Assembly (NCBI GenBank): GCA_023398855.1
Contig: JAEWRS010000321.1
Location: 1-10,825, forward strand
Length of the DNA stretch: 10,825 bases
From: Bacillota bacterium
GTDB taxonomy: Bacteria > Bacillota > Clostridia > Lachnospirales > Lachnospiraceae
Direction: 5' to 3'
Position numbers and translations under genes: made by a program. Shown one piece after another: positions 1-5,733 of the stretch. Within the stretch, counting starts at the first letter, position 1. Each line of letters begins with the position of its first letter. Below the pieces are notes generated by a model. The model did no database searches and was not told where the DNA came from. It worked only from the letters and a program-made list of their open reading frames with translations.

Positions 1-36
1 AACAGGGCCCGATCTAAAAAGATCGGGCCCTGTTTT
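1..36 (-). terminator. Strong hairpin terminator downstream of the Cys-rich gene
   Basis: Bases 1-14 (AACAGGGCCCGATC) are perfectly complementary to 21-34, with a 6-base A-rich loop at 15-20. This gives a 14-bp GC-rich stem. It begins about 10 bases past the stop codon of the minus-strand Cys-rich gene, so it most likely ends that transcript. The U-run expected on the minus strand would lie left of the window and cannot be seen. On the plus strand the stem ends in TTTT (33-36), so it may work both ways and also stop a gene arriving from the left. Confidence 0.8.
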
Positions 37-45
37 ATGTTTCGG

Positions 46-297
46 TTAGCAGAAGAAATTATTTCCGCCACCACTGCCGCCACAGCAGAACAGAAGAATG
101 ATGATCCAAATCCAACTGCCGCCATCATTTCCGCAACCGCCGCAACCGCCGCAACTGTTGTTACCGCAACCGCTGTTGCCGCCGCCACAGAAGCACAGAA
201 TAAGGATCAGCCAAATCAGATTGAAACCACCGTTGTTGCATCCTCCGTTGTTGCAATCGCATCCGCATCCACAGTTAGTTGCTGCCAGATCACTCAT
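46..297 (-). CDS. Small Cys/Gly/Asn-rich protein (83 aa), possible spore or surface protein
   Basis: The predicted product is 83 residues with 14 Cys, 23 Gly and 12 Asn. It begins MSDLAATNCGCGCDC. Two short hydrophobic segments, about residues 26-37 (NLIWLILILCFC) and 61-72 (SWIWIIILLFCC), are each flanked by Gly/Asn-rich stretches, so the protein looks like a duplicated module. Cys lie at 9, 11, 13, 15, 20, 35, 37, 44, 49, 52, 55, 71, 72 and 83. An upstream in-frame ATG at 408 would add 37 residues. I reject it because GGAGGA (304-309) sits 6 bases before the ATG at 297 and the extra residues are unlike the rest. Similar clostridial proteins often carry the uninformative name 'chorion class high-cysteine protein'; that is from memory. 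Function is unknown. Metal binding, disulfide cross-linking or a spore-coat role are inferences. It is divergent from alaX and is followed by a strong hairpin. Confidence 0.75.
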   Translation of the reverse strand: MSDLAATNCGCGCDCNNGGCNNGGFNLIWLILILCFCGGGNSGCGNNSCGGCGGCGNDGGSWIWIIILLFCCGGSGGGNNFFC

Positions 298-303
298 ATT
301 GGT

Positions 304-309
304 TCCTCC
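304..309 (-). promoter_or_regulatory. Ribosome binding site that fixes the start of the Cys-rich gene
   Basis: On the minus strand GGAGGA lies 6 bases before ATG 297-295. It favours this start over the upstream in-frame ATG at 408. Confidence 0.75.
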
Positions 310-321
310 AAATAATTTGTT

Positions 322-338
322 TACACTGTAAGTGTATG
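322..338 (-). promoter_or_regulatory. Possible mother-cell sigma -10 (CATACACT) overlapping a palindrome
   Basis: On the minus strand, 338-331 reads CATACACT. This is close to the -10 consensus of sporulation sigma-E/sigma-K promoters (CATACAnT / CATAnnnTA, established for Bacillus subtilis). Transcription would start near 324, about 27 bases before the ATG and just upstream of the ribosome site. I found no convincing -35 at the expected distance. The same bases form a perfect inverted repeat, TACACT-gta-AGTGTA (322-336), which could instead be an operator. I see no good sigma-A promoter for this gene. Confidence 0.3.
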
Positions 339-394
339 AAGGCCAGCTTGCCACTGTTTCCATATTTTTTTCAAAATTTTTAGATTTGATGTGA

Positions 395-422
395 TTGAAC
401 TTATCCAATTGTTGTGTATAAT
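395..422 (+). promoter_or_regulatory. Sigma-A-type promoter for alaX and the AI-2E family gene
   Basis: TTGAAC (395-400), a 16-base spacer and a perfect TATAAT (417-422). Transcription should start near 429, giving a leader of about 23 bases with AGGAG (441-445) 6 bases before the ATG at 452. Confidence 0.8.
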
Positions 423-451
423 TAGAACAGCAGAGAAATGAGGAGCGAAAA

Positions 452-1603
452 ATGGAAAAATTATACTATAGCAGACCCTATGTAAAAAATTTTGAAGGAG
501 AGGTGCTGGATTGCAGTCCGGGAAAAGAGGGGTTATTTCAGGTGCTCTTAGACCGGACAGCCTTTTATCCTGAAGGAGGCGGCCAGCCAGCTGATACAGG
601 CAGCCTGGGAGGAGCAGCAGTTTTTGATGTAAGGGAAAAACCGGAAGGCATTGTCCATGTTACAGATAGACCTTTGAAAGTGGGAAGCAGGGTGACCGGG
701 GCCATAGATTGGGAGAGAAGATTCTGCTTCATGCAAAACCATTCCGGAGAACATTTGCTGTCGGGAGTTGTACATAAGCATTATGGTCTTAATAATATAG
801 GGTTTCATATGGGAAGGGATGAGGTGACTGTAGATTTTAGCGGTCCAATGACTCAGGACCAGATAGAAGTGGCAGAGAGGGAAGTGAATGAACTCATATG
901 GCGGGATATCCCGGTGTTGGAATCCTATCCGTCAAAGGAGGAGCTTTCCAATATAGATTACAGGAGTAAAAAGGAATTAACCGGACAAGTACGGTTGATC
1001 GAGTTTCCGGGAGGCGATGTGTGCGCCTGCTGCGGTACTCATGTGATGACTTCGGGAGAAATCGGTATCTTGAAGGTCACAGGAATGATTCATTATAAAG
1101 GCGGTGTCAGGGTGACTATGTTATGCGGCCGGATGGCGTTTGAGGATTACCACAAAAAACAGAAGGCAGTGACAGGCATCTCCGTCCTGCTGTCTGCGAA
1201 ACCCAATGACATTCTTAAGGCGGTTGACAGACTGAAAGAAGATGGCTTTAATAAGGAAGGAAAGCTCAACCGGCTTTCCAAAGAGCTTCTTGAAAGAAAG
1301 GCCGGAGATTATCCTCAATCAGACGAACCTCTCCTGGTATTTGACTGTGATTTGTCGCCGGTGCAGCTGAGACATTTCTGCACCATGCTGTATGAAGGGA
1401 AGAAAGGAAGCGTTGTCATGGTATGTTCCGGAATGGATGGAACCTTTCAGTATGCCCTTGGTAGCAGCCAAAAGGACATGAGGACATGGAGCAAGACATT
1501 AAATGGAAGATTAAACGGTCGGGGAGGTGGCAGCGCCCTGCTGGCTCAGGGAACCTTTCAGGCTTTAGAGGAAGAGATCAAAAAAGCTTTTTTGGATAAG
1601 TGA
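452..1603 (+). CDS. alaX: Alanyl-tRNA editing protein, AlaX type with DHHA1 domain
   Basis: This 383-residue protein resembles the editing and C-terminal parts of alanyl-tRNA synthetase without the aminoacylation domain. Members hydrolyse mischarged Ser-tRNA(Ala), and some also Gly-tRNA(Ala), in the cytoplasm, which protects translation fidelity. Visible marks are FYPEGGGQPADTG at 38-50, the zinc motif HSGEH (H97, H101), and its second half CCGTH (C193, H197) within CACCGTH. A Gly-rich RGGGSALLAQG at 357-367 is typical of the DHHA1 region. The length fits the long AlaX class. The start is supported by AGGAG six bases upstream and a clear promoter. The AI-2E family gene follows after 15 bases, so the two are probably co-transcribed. 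All four zinc ligands are present, so it should be active. The exact tRNA specificity cannot be read from sequence. Confidence 0.93.
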   Translation: MEKLYYSRPYVKNFEGEVLDCSPGKEGLFQVLLDRTAFYPEGGGQPADTGSLGGAAVFDVREKPEGIVHVTDRPLKVGSRVTGAIDWERRFCFMQNHSGEHLLSGVVHKHYGLNNIGFHMGRDEVTVDFSGPMTQDQIEVAEREVNELIWRDIPVLESYPSKEELSNIDYRSKKELTGQVRLIEFPGGDVCACCGTHVMTSGEIGILKVTGMIHYKGGVRVTMLCGRMAFEDYHKKQKAVTGISVLLSAKPNDILKAVDRLKEDGFNKEGKLNRLSKELLERKAGDYPQSDEPLLVFDCDLSPVQLRHFCTMLYEGKKGSVVMVCSGMDGTFQYALGSSQKDMRTWSKTLNGRLNGRGGGSALLAQGTFQALEEEIKKAFLDK

Positions 1604-1618
1604 TAAAAGGAGATAATA

Positions 1619-2758
1619 ATGGAATTCAATGAAAATACAATTAAAAAAATCCGGGGACTCATCGTATTCGCCGTAATTGTGGTGGTGGCAGGATGGAATT
1701 ACAGAAGCTTGTTTGCCTTTGCCATGAGGCTTATAGGCTTTGTCTCACCCTTTCTTTTGGGAGGAGTCCTGGCTTTTGTCCTTAACGTACCTATGCGCAG
1801 GATTGAAAAAATACTTCCGGTAAAGGAAGGGAGCCGGTTTCGCAGGCCCTTAAGCCTCTGCCTTACGCTGGTATTTGTAATAGGGCTTTTGCTGCTTGTT
1901 ACTTTTGTGGTGATGCCTCAGCTTTTTGAGACAATACTCAGCCTGCAAAACAGCATTCCGGCTTTTCTTACTGGACTGAAGGAAGAGGCTGAAAGGCTTT
2001 TTGCACAGAATCCTGAGATCACTGATTATATTAACAGCATTCAGATTGACTGGAAATCCTTTTTAGAAAAGGTGGCAGGGTTTTTATCCTCTGGAGCGGG
2101 ATCAGTGCTTTCCTCTACGGTTTCAGCTGCCATGTCCATTATAAACGGAGTGGCCACCTTTGTTATTGCGCTGGTCTTTTCTATTTATATTCTTCTTCAG
2201 AAAGAGATTTTATCGCGTCAGTTAAATAAACTGATGAAGGCTTTTCTCCCGGAAGAAGTAGTAGAGCGGACACTTGAGCTTTTAAGGCTGGTCTCAGAGA
2301 CCTTTTCCAATTTCCTTACCGGACAGTGCCTGGAGGCGGTCATCCTTGGAAGCATGTTCTTTTTGACCCTGTCTGTTTTCCGTCTTCCTTATGGCCTTCT
2401 CATCGGTGTCCTGATCGCATTTACAGCCCTCATACCCATGTTTGGAGCATTTATCGGATGTGCCATTGGAGCCTTCCTCATGCTGATGGTAAAGCCTCTT
2501 GATGCAGTTATCTTCCTGATCATATTTTTTGTTCTTCAGCAGGTGGAAGGAAACTTAATCTATCCCCATGTGGTGGGCGGTTCTGTGGGGCTTCCCTCCA
2601 TCTGGGTCCTGGTGGCGGTTACCATCGGTGGCAGTGCCATGGGAATTGTGGGAATGCTGGTGTTCATCCCTCTCTGCTCTGTTGTGTACGCCATACTCAG
2701 GGAGACCGTAAACAGGAGGCTGGAAATGAAGACGCCGCTTAAAGGCGGAAAAGGATAA
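1619..2758 (+). CDS. AI-2E family (PerM/YtvI-like, UPF0118) membrane protein
   Basis: A 379-residue polytopic membrane protein. Hydrophobic stretches lie at about residues 11-26, 32-57, 77-100, 170-193, 235-256, 258-290, 293-309 and 325-361. A more polar amphipathic region at about 101-160 separates the N-terminal and C-terminal membrane bundles, as is usual in this family. Family-like motifs include FLTGQCLEAVILG (232-244), QQVEGNLIYPHVVGGSVGL (307-325) and a Gly-rich GGSAMGIVGM (337-346). Members have been linked to autoinducer-2 export and to Na+/H+ antiport, but most are uncharacterised, so the substrate is unknown here. AGGAG at 1608-1612 lies 6 bases before the ATG. The gene starts 15 bases after alaX with no terminator between, and it ends just before a two-way terminator. 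Confidence 0.9.
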   Translation: MEFNENTIKKIRGLIVFAVIVVVAGWNYRSLFAFAMRLIGFVSPFLLGGVLAFVLNVPMRRIEKILPVKEGSRFRRPLSLCLTLVFVIGLLLLVTFVVMPQLFETILSLQNSIPAFLTGLKEEAERLFAQNPEITDYINSIQIDWKSFLEKVAGFLSSGAGSVLSSTVSAAMSIINGVATFVIALVFSIYILLQKEILSRQLNKLMKAFLPEEVVERTLELLRLVSETFSNFLTGQCLEAVILGSMFFLTLSVFRLPYGLLIGVLIAFTALIPMFGAFIGCAIGAFLMLMVKPLDAVIFLIIFFVLQQVEGNLIYPHVVGGSVGLPSIWVLVAVTIGGSAMGIVGMLVFIPLCSVVYAILRETVNRRLEMKTPLKGGKG

Positions 2759-2764
2759 GTGTAT

Positions 2765-2800
2765 AAAAAAAGAGGGATTCTGCGGAATCCCCCTTTTTTA
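2765..2800. terminator. Bidirectional rho-independent terminator
   Basis: GGGATTC (2774-2780) pairs with GAATCCC (2785-2791) around a TGCG loop. An A-run lies on the left (2765-2771) and a T-run on the right (2794-2799), so the hairpin works on both strands. It ends the alaX/AI-2E operon from the left and the HPr-like gene from the right. The last stop codon of the minus-strand gene (2798-2800) lies inside its T-run. Confidence 0.88.
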
Positions 2801-3037
2801 TTCACCCTGATACATATATTTGATGAGCCGCTCCACATCTTCCGGATCATGGGCAACCAGTTCCAGTTCATTGATCATGCTGCCGTTGGAAAAAATGGTA
2901 GCCAAGGAAAGATACTGACTTAATTTAGATTTTAGATTGATCCGGTCTCCTTCTGTTGAGACCAATTCAACCGTGCCTCTGCACTGCTCAATCACCTTGA
3001 AAAACTTCTCTACATCTGTGATATTTTGAATTTTCAT
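2798..3037 (-). CDS. HPr-like small protein lacking the phospho-histidine (79 aa)
   Basis: The 79-residue product begins MKIQNITDVEKFFKVIEQC. Residues 23-70 resemble the later part of HPr, the phosphocarrier of the sugar phosphotransferase system. The segment INLKSKLSQYLSL (33-45) parallels the HPr segment VNLKSIMGVMSL around regulatory Ser46, which puts S37 at that position. ELELVAHDPEDVERLIKYM (57-75) parallels the last strand and helix. The first HPr strand and the HARPA active-site motif with His15 are absent, so it cannot be a normal phosphocarrier. The role is unknown; a regulator or decoy that uses the Ser46-like site is only a guess. The start is set by AAGGAGG ending 7 bases upstream, not by the longer in-frame extension to 3358. 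The gene is monocistronic with a good promoter and a shared terminator. Confidence 0.75.
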   Translation of the reverse strand: MKIQNITDVEKFFKVIEQCRGTVELVSTEGDRINLKSKLSQYLSLATIFSNGSMINELELVAHDPEDVERLIKYMYQGE

Positions 3038-3043
3038 GTGAAT

Positions 3044-3050
3044 TCCTCCT
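3044..3050 (-). promoter_or_regulatory. Ribosome binding site that fixes the start of the HPr-like gene
   Basis: A strong AGGAGG-type site on the minus strand lies just upstream of ATG 3037-3035. It rules out the longer reading frame that runs into the divergent peptidase gene. Confidence 0.75.
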
Positions 3051-3091
3051 TTCGGAATGTCCGTGAAATGATTATCAAATCCTACGCTTCT

Positions 3092-3120
3092 ATTATAGCA
3101 GTGTTTTTTCTCTGGTACAA
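3092..3120 (-). promoter_or_regulatory. Sigma-A-type promoter for the HPr-like gene
   Basis: On the minus strand: TTGTAC (3120-3115), a 17-base spacer and a perfect TATAAT (3097-3092). Transcription would start near 3085, giving a leader of about 48 bases. Confidence 0.75.
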
Positions 3121-3163
3121 TATGGAAAAAATAGAAAATGAACGCATTCCGGTGTTTTTTATG

Positions 3164-3169
3164 TATAAT
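3164..3169 (+). promoter_or_regulatory. Probable -10 box for the P1-family peptidase gene
   Basis: A perfect TATAAT lies 32 bases before the ATG at 3201. No good -35 is visible at 16-18 bases upstream, so the promoter may be weak or need an activator. Confidence 0.45.
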
Positions 3170-3200
3170 AAGAACATAAATGAAATAAGGAGGATCACTC

Positions 3201-4244
3201 ATGAAGAGAATCCGGGAATATGGCATTATCACGGGGAAGCTGGCTCCTGGCCCCCTCAACAAAATAACAGATGTGGAGGGGGTTCTGGTAGGACATGCCA
3301 CTGTCAACAACTCAAATAATAAAACAGGAGTCACTGTCATTTTGCCTTGTAAGGACAATCCATTCCTCAGAAAGCTGGTGGCAGCCGCCTATATCCATAA
3401 CGGCTTTGGAAAGAGTCAGGGCCTTATCCAGGTAGAGGAGCTTGGAACACTGGAGACGCCAATTGCTCTTACTAATACACTCAATGTAGGGAAAGTCCAC
3501 GATGCCCTGGTGGACATCATGCTGGAGCAGTGTAAAATAGATGGATTTGAGATTACTTCCGTCAACCCAGTCGTGGGAGAATGCAATGATTCGGTATTAA
3601 ATAAAATCAGTGACAGGGTGATTGGTCTGGAAGAAGTAAAAGCAGCTGTAGCAGGCGCCTGTGGGGATTTTGAAGAAGGAGCAATTGGCGCAGGCTGCGG
3701 TACCGTATGCTTTGGACTAAAGGGCGGCATTGGCTCTGCCTCCAGAGTGTTTCAAATAGGAGGAGAAACCTATACCCTTGGGGTAATTGTACAGTCAAAT
3801 TTCGGAAGCACGGAAAACTTAATGGTGGGGGGGATGGCTGTTGGAAAGGAAATTGCCAAGACAACAGAGCCTTCCATATTGGACAGAGGTTCCATTATGA
3901 CTGTTGTGGCTACAGATCTTCCTGTTACAGACCGTCAGCTAAAGCGGATTTTAAAGCGGGCAGGAGTAGGGCTGTCCAGAACTGGCTCCTATATGGGCCA
4001 TGGAAGCGGGGATATTATGATTGGCTTTACCACGGCAAACCGGATACCGGGACGGATGGATAAAGAACTGATGTCTGTAAACATATTAAAAGAAAGTTCC
4101 CTGGAAAGAGCATTTATTGCTGCGGCGGAAGCGACGGAGGAAGCAGTTCTCAATTCTCTTGCCATGGCGAAAACAACCACAGGCCACAAGGGGAATGTAG
4201 TACGTTCCCTCACGGACCTGTGGCTTTCCAAGGAGCTGTTTTAA
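3201..4244 (+). CDS. P1-family peptidase (DmpA/BapA-like aminopeptidase)
   Basis: A 347-residue protein of the P1 (S58) family. These N-terminal nucleophile hydrolases include the L-aminopeptidase/D-esterase DmpA and beta-peptidyl aminopeptidases. They are made as one chain that cuts itself before a Ser, which then becomes the nucleophile of the beta subunit. Here the site is most likely G230|S231 in LDRGSIMTVVATDLP (227-241). The preceding VQSNFG (197-202) carries the family Asn, N200. The N-terminal KITDVEGVLVGHATV (21-35) and the C-terminal GHGSGDIMIGFTTAN (266-280) are also typical. No signal peptide is seen, so it is probably cytoplasmic. AAGGAGG (3187-3193) supports the start. The gene is divergent from the HPr-like gene, and its stop overlaps that of a convergent gene. 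The substrate (D-amino acid or beta-peptide) is unknown. Confidence 0.9.
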   Translation: MKRIREYGIITGKLAPGPLNKITDVEGVLVGHATVNNSNNKTGVTVILPCKDNPFLRKLVAAAYIHNGFGKSQGLIQVEELGTLETPIALTNTLNVGKVHDALVDIMLEQCKIDGFEITSVNPVVGECNDSVLNKISDRVIGLEEVKAAVAGACGDFEEGAIGAGCGTVCFGLKGGIGSASRVFQIGGETYTLGVIVQSNFGSTENLMVGGMAVGKEIAKTTEPSILDRGSIMTVVATDLPVTDRQLKRILKRAGVGLSRTGSYMGHGSGDIMIGFTTANRIPGRMDKELMSVNILKESSLERAFIAAAEATEEAVLNSLAMAKTTTGHKGNVVRSLTDLWLSKELF

Positions 4245-4495
4245 TCAAATTCTACGTGGTAGACCTGGTCAGGGGTGTGAATATCAATGACACTTAAATT
4301 AAACTGGTCTTCAAAGACCTGGATTTTGTACTCAAAAAAAGTATCATCAGTTTTTTTTGACATGAACAGATACGCCCCCGGCTCCTTGTCATCAATTTGG
4401 TCACATATCTCGTTGTAGATTTCTTCCCCATCCACAAAGCCTTGATAACCGGCCTTGAGGATCGCTTTTTCGATTGCCTGATAAAATTCTTCCAT
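4241..4495 (-). CDS. Unrecognised acidic protein (84 aa)
   Basis: I do not recognise a family. The product begins MEEFYQAIEKAILKAGYQGF and is rich in Asp and Glu, with few basic residues. It looks like a small soluble alpha/beta protein: a helix at about 1-17, a second helix near 22-34, and then beta-rich segments (about 40-46, 53-60 and 64-72). There is no signal peptide, membrane segment or Cys motif. GAGGT at 4508-4504 lies about 8 bases before the ATG at 4495. Coding is supported by that ribosome site, an upstream promoter and tight convergent packing against the peptidase gene, where the stops share TTAA. The leader upstream is unusually rich in inverted repeats, so expression may be controlled at the RNA level. 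A longer alternative frame starting at 4521 lacks a ribosome site. Confidence 0.7.
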   Translation of the reverse strand: MEEFYQAIEKAILKAGYQGFVDGEEIYNEICDQIDDKEPGAYLFMSKKTDDTFFEYKIQVFEDQFNLSVIDIHTPDQVYHVEFD

Positions 4496-4514
4496 AAAAT
4501 ATTACCTCGTTTCA

Positions 4515-4630
4515 GATTCATTTAACCGAATCAAGTATATCCGCACCTCAAATTAAAAGCGCATGAAGGGTGCGGGCTTACTTGCATCGCAAGAGTACAG
4601 ACTCTGCCTGACAAGCAGTATTGTGATACT
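4515..4630 (-). ncRNA. Candidate structured leader RNA upstream of the 84-aa gene
   Basis: This stretch has many nested inverted repeats. The best is a hairpin at 4532-4584: CAAGTA (4532-4537) pairs with TACTTG (4579-4584), then a symmetric 3x3 internal loop, then CCGCACC (4541-4547) pairs with GGTGCGG (4569-4575) around a 21-base loop. Others are CTTGC/GCAAG (4581-4585 with 4589-4593), AGAGT/ACTCT (4592-4596 with 4601-4605), CTGC/GCAG (4604-4607 with 4615-4618), AGTAT/ATACT (4617-4621 with 4626-4630) and GATTC/GAATC (4515-4519 with 4528-4532). A minus-strand promoter at 4631-4659 would start a transcript near 4624, so the pairs (except the last-but-one, partly) lie in a leader of about 128 bases. 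The CTTGC/GCAAG hairpin and the long hairpin share 4581-4584 and exclude each other, as in an attenuator or riboswitch. I match it to no known class. It could also be read from the plus strand. Confidence 0.35.
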
Positions 4631-4635
4631 ATTAT
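4608..4635 (+). promoter_or_regulatory. Weak second promoter candidate for hemB
   Basis: CTGACA (4608-4613), a 16-base spacer and TATTAT (4630-4635). It overlaps the inverted repeats and the minus-strand promoter, so it is less convincing than the site at 4667. Confidence 0.25.
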
Positions 4636-4659
4636 AAGCAATCTTTTCCATTGCTGCAA
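4631..4659 (-). promoter_or_regulatory. Possible promoter for the structured leader and 84-aa gene
   Basis: On the minus strand: TTGCAG (4659-4654), a 17-base spacer and TATAAT (4636-4631). The -10 is perfect and the -35 is moderate. It is nearly back to back with the hemB promoter. Confidence 0.5.
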
Positions 4660-4666
4660 GAACTAC

Positions 4667-4694
4667 TTGAATCTTCATTAAGAGGGTGTATAAT
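4667..4694 (+). promoter_or_regulatory. Sigma-A-type promoter for hemB
   Basis: TTGAAT (4667-4672), a 16-base spacer and a perfect TATAAT (4689-4694). Transcription would start near 4701, giving a leader of about 49 bases. Confidence 0.7.
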
Positions 4695-4700
4695 AGGAAA

Positions 4701-4719
4701 GCAGTCTTTGGTTCACTGC
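4701..4719 (+). other. Small hairpin at the 5' end of the hemB leader
   Basis: GCAGT (4701-4705) pairs with ACTGC (4715-4719) across a 9-base loop. It falls at the predicted transcript start and could stabilise the mRNA or be an operator. The stem is short, so it may be chance. Confidence 0.25.
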
Positions 4720-4736
4720 AGATACAAGAATTAAAT

Positions 4737-4742
4737 GGAGGG
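4737..4742 (+). promoter_or_regulatory. hemB: Ribosome binding site that fixes the hemB start
   Basis: GGAGGG lies 7 bases before ATG 4750. The in-frame ATG at 4735 overlaps this site and has no ribosome site of its own, so the shorter start is preferred. Confidence 0.75.
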
Positions 4743-4749
4743 ATTGGAT

Positions 4750-5733
4750 ATGGATTTAGTATACAGACCGAGAAGATTAAGAACATCAGATACCTTGAGA
4801 AAGATGGTACGGGAAACCAGAGTTTCAAAAGAGTCCCTGATCTATCCCCTGTTTGTTGTAGAGGGAAAAGACCTTGTGGAAGAAATTCCTTCCATGGAGG
4901 GCCAATACCGTTACAGCGTAGACCAGCTTCCGCTGATTATGGACAGACTGGCAACAGCAGGTATTGGAAAAGTCCTGTTATTCGGAATTCCGGCACATAA
5001 GGATACTTGTGGAAGCCAGGCTTATGATAAAGAGGGAATTGTCCAGCAGGCCATTGGTTTTATCAGGGAACAATATCCTTTTGTTTACATTATCACAGAT
5101 GTTTGCATGTGTGAATATACATCCCACGGACACTGCGGAATCCTGGATGGAGAGTATGTGGATAATGACAGGACTCTGGAGTATTTAAACCGGATTGCCC
5201 TGTCCCACGCAAAGGCAGGAGCACATATGGTAGCCCCATCTGATATGATGGATGGCAGAATTGGTTCCATGCGGCAGGCCCTGGACAGGGAAGGGTTTGT
5301 GAATGTGCCGGTCATGGCTTACTCTGCAAAATATGCTTCCGCATTTTATGGGCCTTTCCGGGACGCTGCAGGATCGTCTCCTGTTTTTGGAGACAGGAAG
5401 AGCTATCAGATGGATTGCCATAACAGAAAAGAGGCTTTAAAGGAAGTGGCCCTGGATGTGGCGGAGGGAGCTGATATTGTGATGATAAAGCCGGCTCTCT
5501 CTTATCTGGATATTATAAGAGAGGTAGCGGACCGTTATGACCTTCCTGTAGCTGCCTATAGCGTAAGCGGGGAATACGCCATGATAAAAGCGGCTTCCAA
5601 AGCTGGTTATATTGAGGAAGAAAAGGCGGTATGCGAATCAGCTGTGAGCATATACCGGGCAGGAGCTGATATTCTCATTACCTATTATGCCATAGAACTT
5701 GCCGGATATATGGATGAAGGAAAAATCGGCTGA
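4750..5733 (+). CDS. hemB: Porphobilinogen synthase (delta-aminolevulinate dehydratase)
   Basis: A 327-residue enzyme that joins two 5-aminolevulinate molecules into porphobilinogen, the shared early step of heme, siroheme and cobalamin synthesis, in the cytoplasm. The two active-site Schiff-base lysines are visible as K194 (MAYSAKYASAFYGPFRDAA) and K247 (MIKPALSYLD). The Cys triad of the zinc-dependent type is C119, C121 and C129 in DVCMCEYTSHGHCG. Length is normal for the family (about 325). The start at 4750 is chosen because GGAGGG lies 7 bases upstream; ATG 4735 sits within that site. No other tetrapyrrole gene is in the window, so here hemB stands alone with its own promoter. Its stop directly abuts that of the convergent PHP gene. 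Confidence 0.97.
   Translation: MDLVYRPRRLRTSDTLRKMVRETRVSKESLIYPLFVVEGKDLVEEIPSMEGQYRYSVDQLPLIMDRLATAGIGKVLLFGIPAHKDTCGSQAYDKEGIVQQAIGFIREQYPFVYIITDVCMCEYTSHGHCGILDGEYVDNDRTLEYLNRIALSHAKAGAHMVAPSDMMDGRIGSMRQALDREGFVNVPVMAYSAKYASAFYGPFRDAAGSSPVFGDRKSYQMDCHNRKEALKEVALDVAEGADIVMIKPALSYLDIIREVADRYDLPVAAYSVSGEYAMIKAASKAGYIEEEKAVCESAVSIYRAGADILITYYAIELAGYMDEGKIG

Noticed and set aside
37..331. Plus-strand open frames of 92 and 77 residues rich in Ala/Thr or Pro/Gln
   Set aside because: They are shadows of the GC-rich repetitive codons of the minus-strand Cys-rich gene, have no ribosome site, and run straight through its ribosome site and promoter region.
2798..3358. A 186-residue minus-strand frame extending the HPr-like gene
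   Set aside because: The added N-terminal part overlaps the peptidase gene and the divergent promoters and has no ribosome site. A strong site lies before the internal ATG at 3037.
4515..4630. 6S RNA or a known riboswitch class in the hairpin-rich region
   Set aside because: The ends do not pair into a long rod with a central bubble as in 6S RNA, and I see no conserved core of the cobalamin, FMN, lysine, fluoride or THF riboswitches. It is therefore left as an unclassified candidate.
4553..4828. A 91-residue minus-strand frame across the hemB start
   Set aside because: It overlaps the hemB promoter, leader and 5' coding region antisense, lacks a ribosome site, and has no recognisable protein character.
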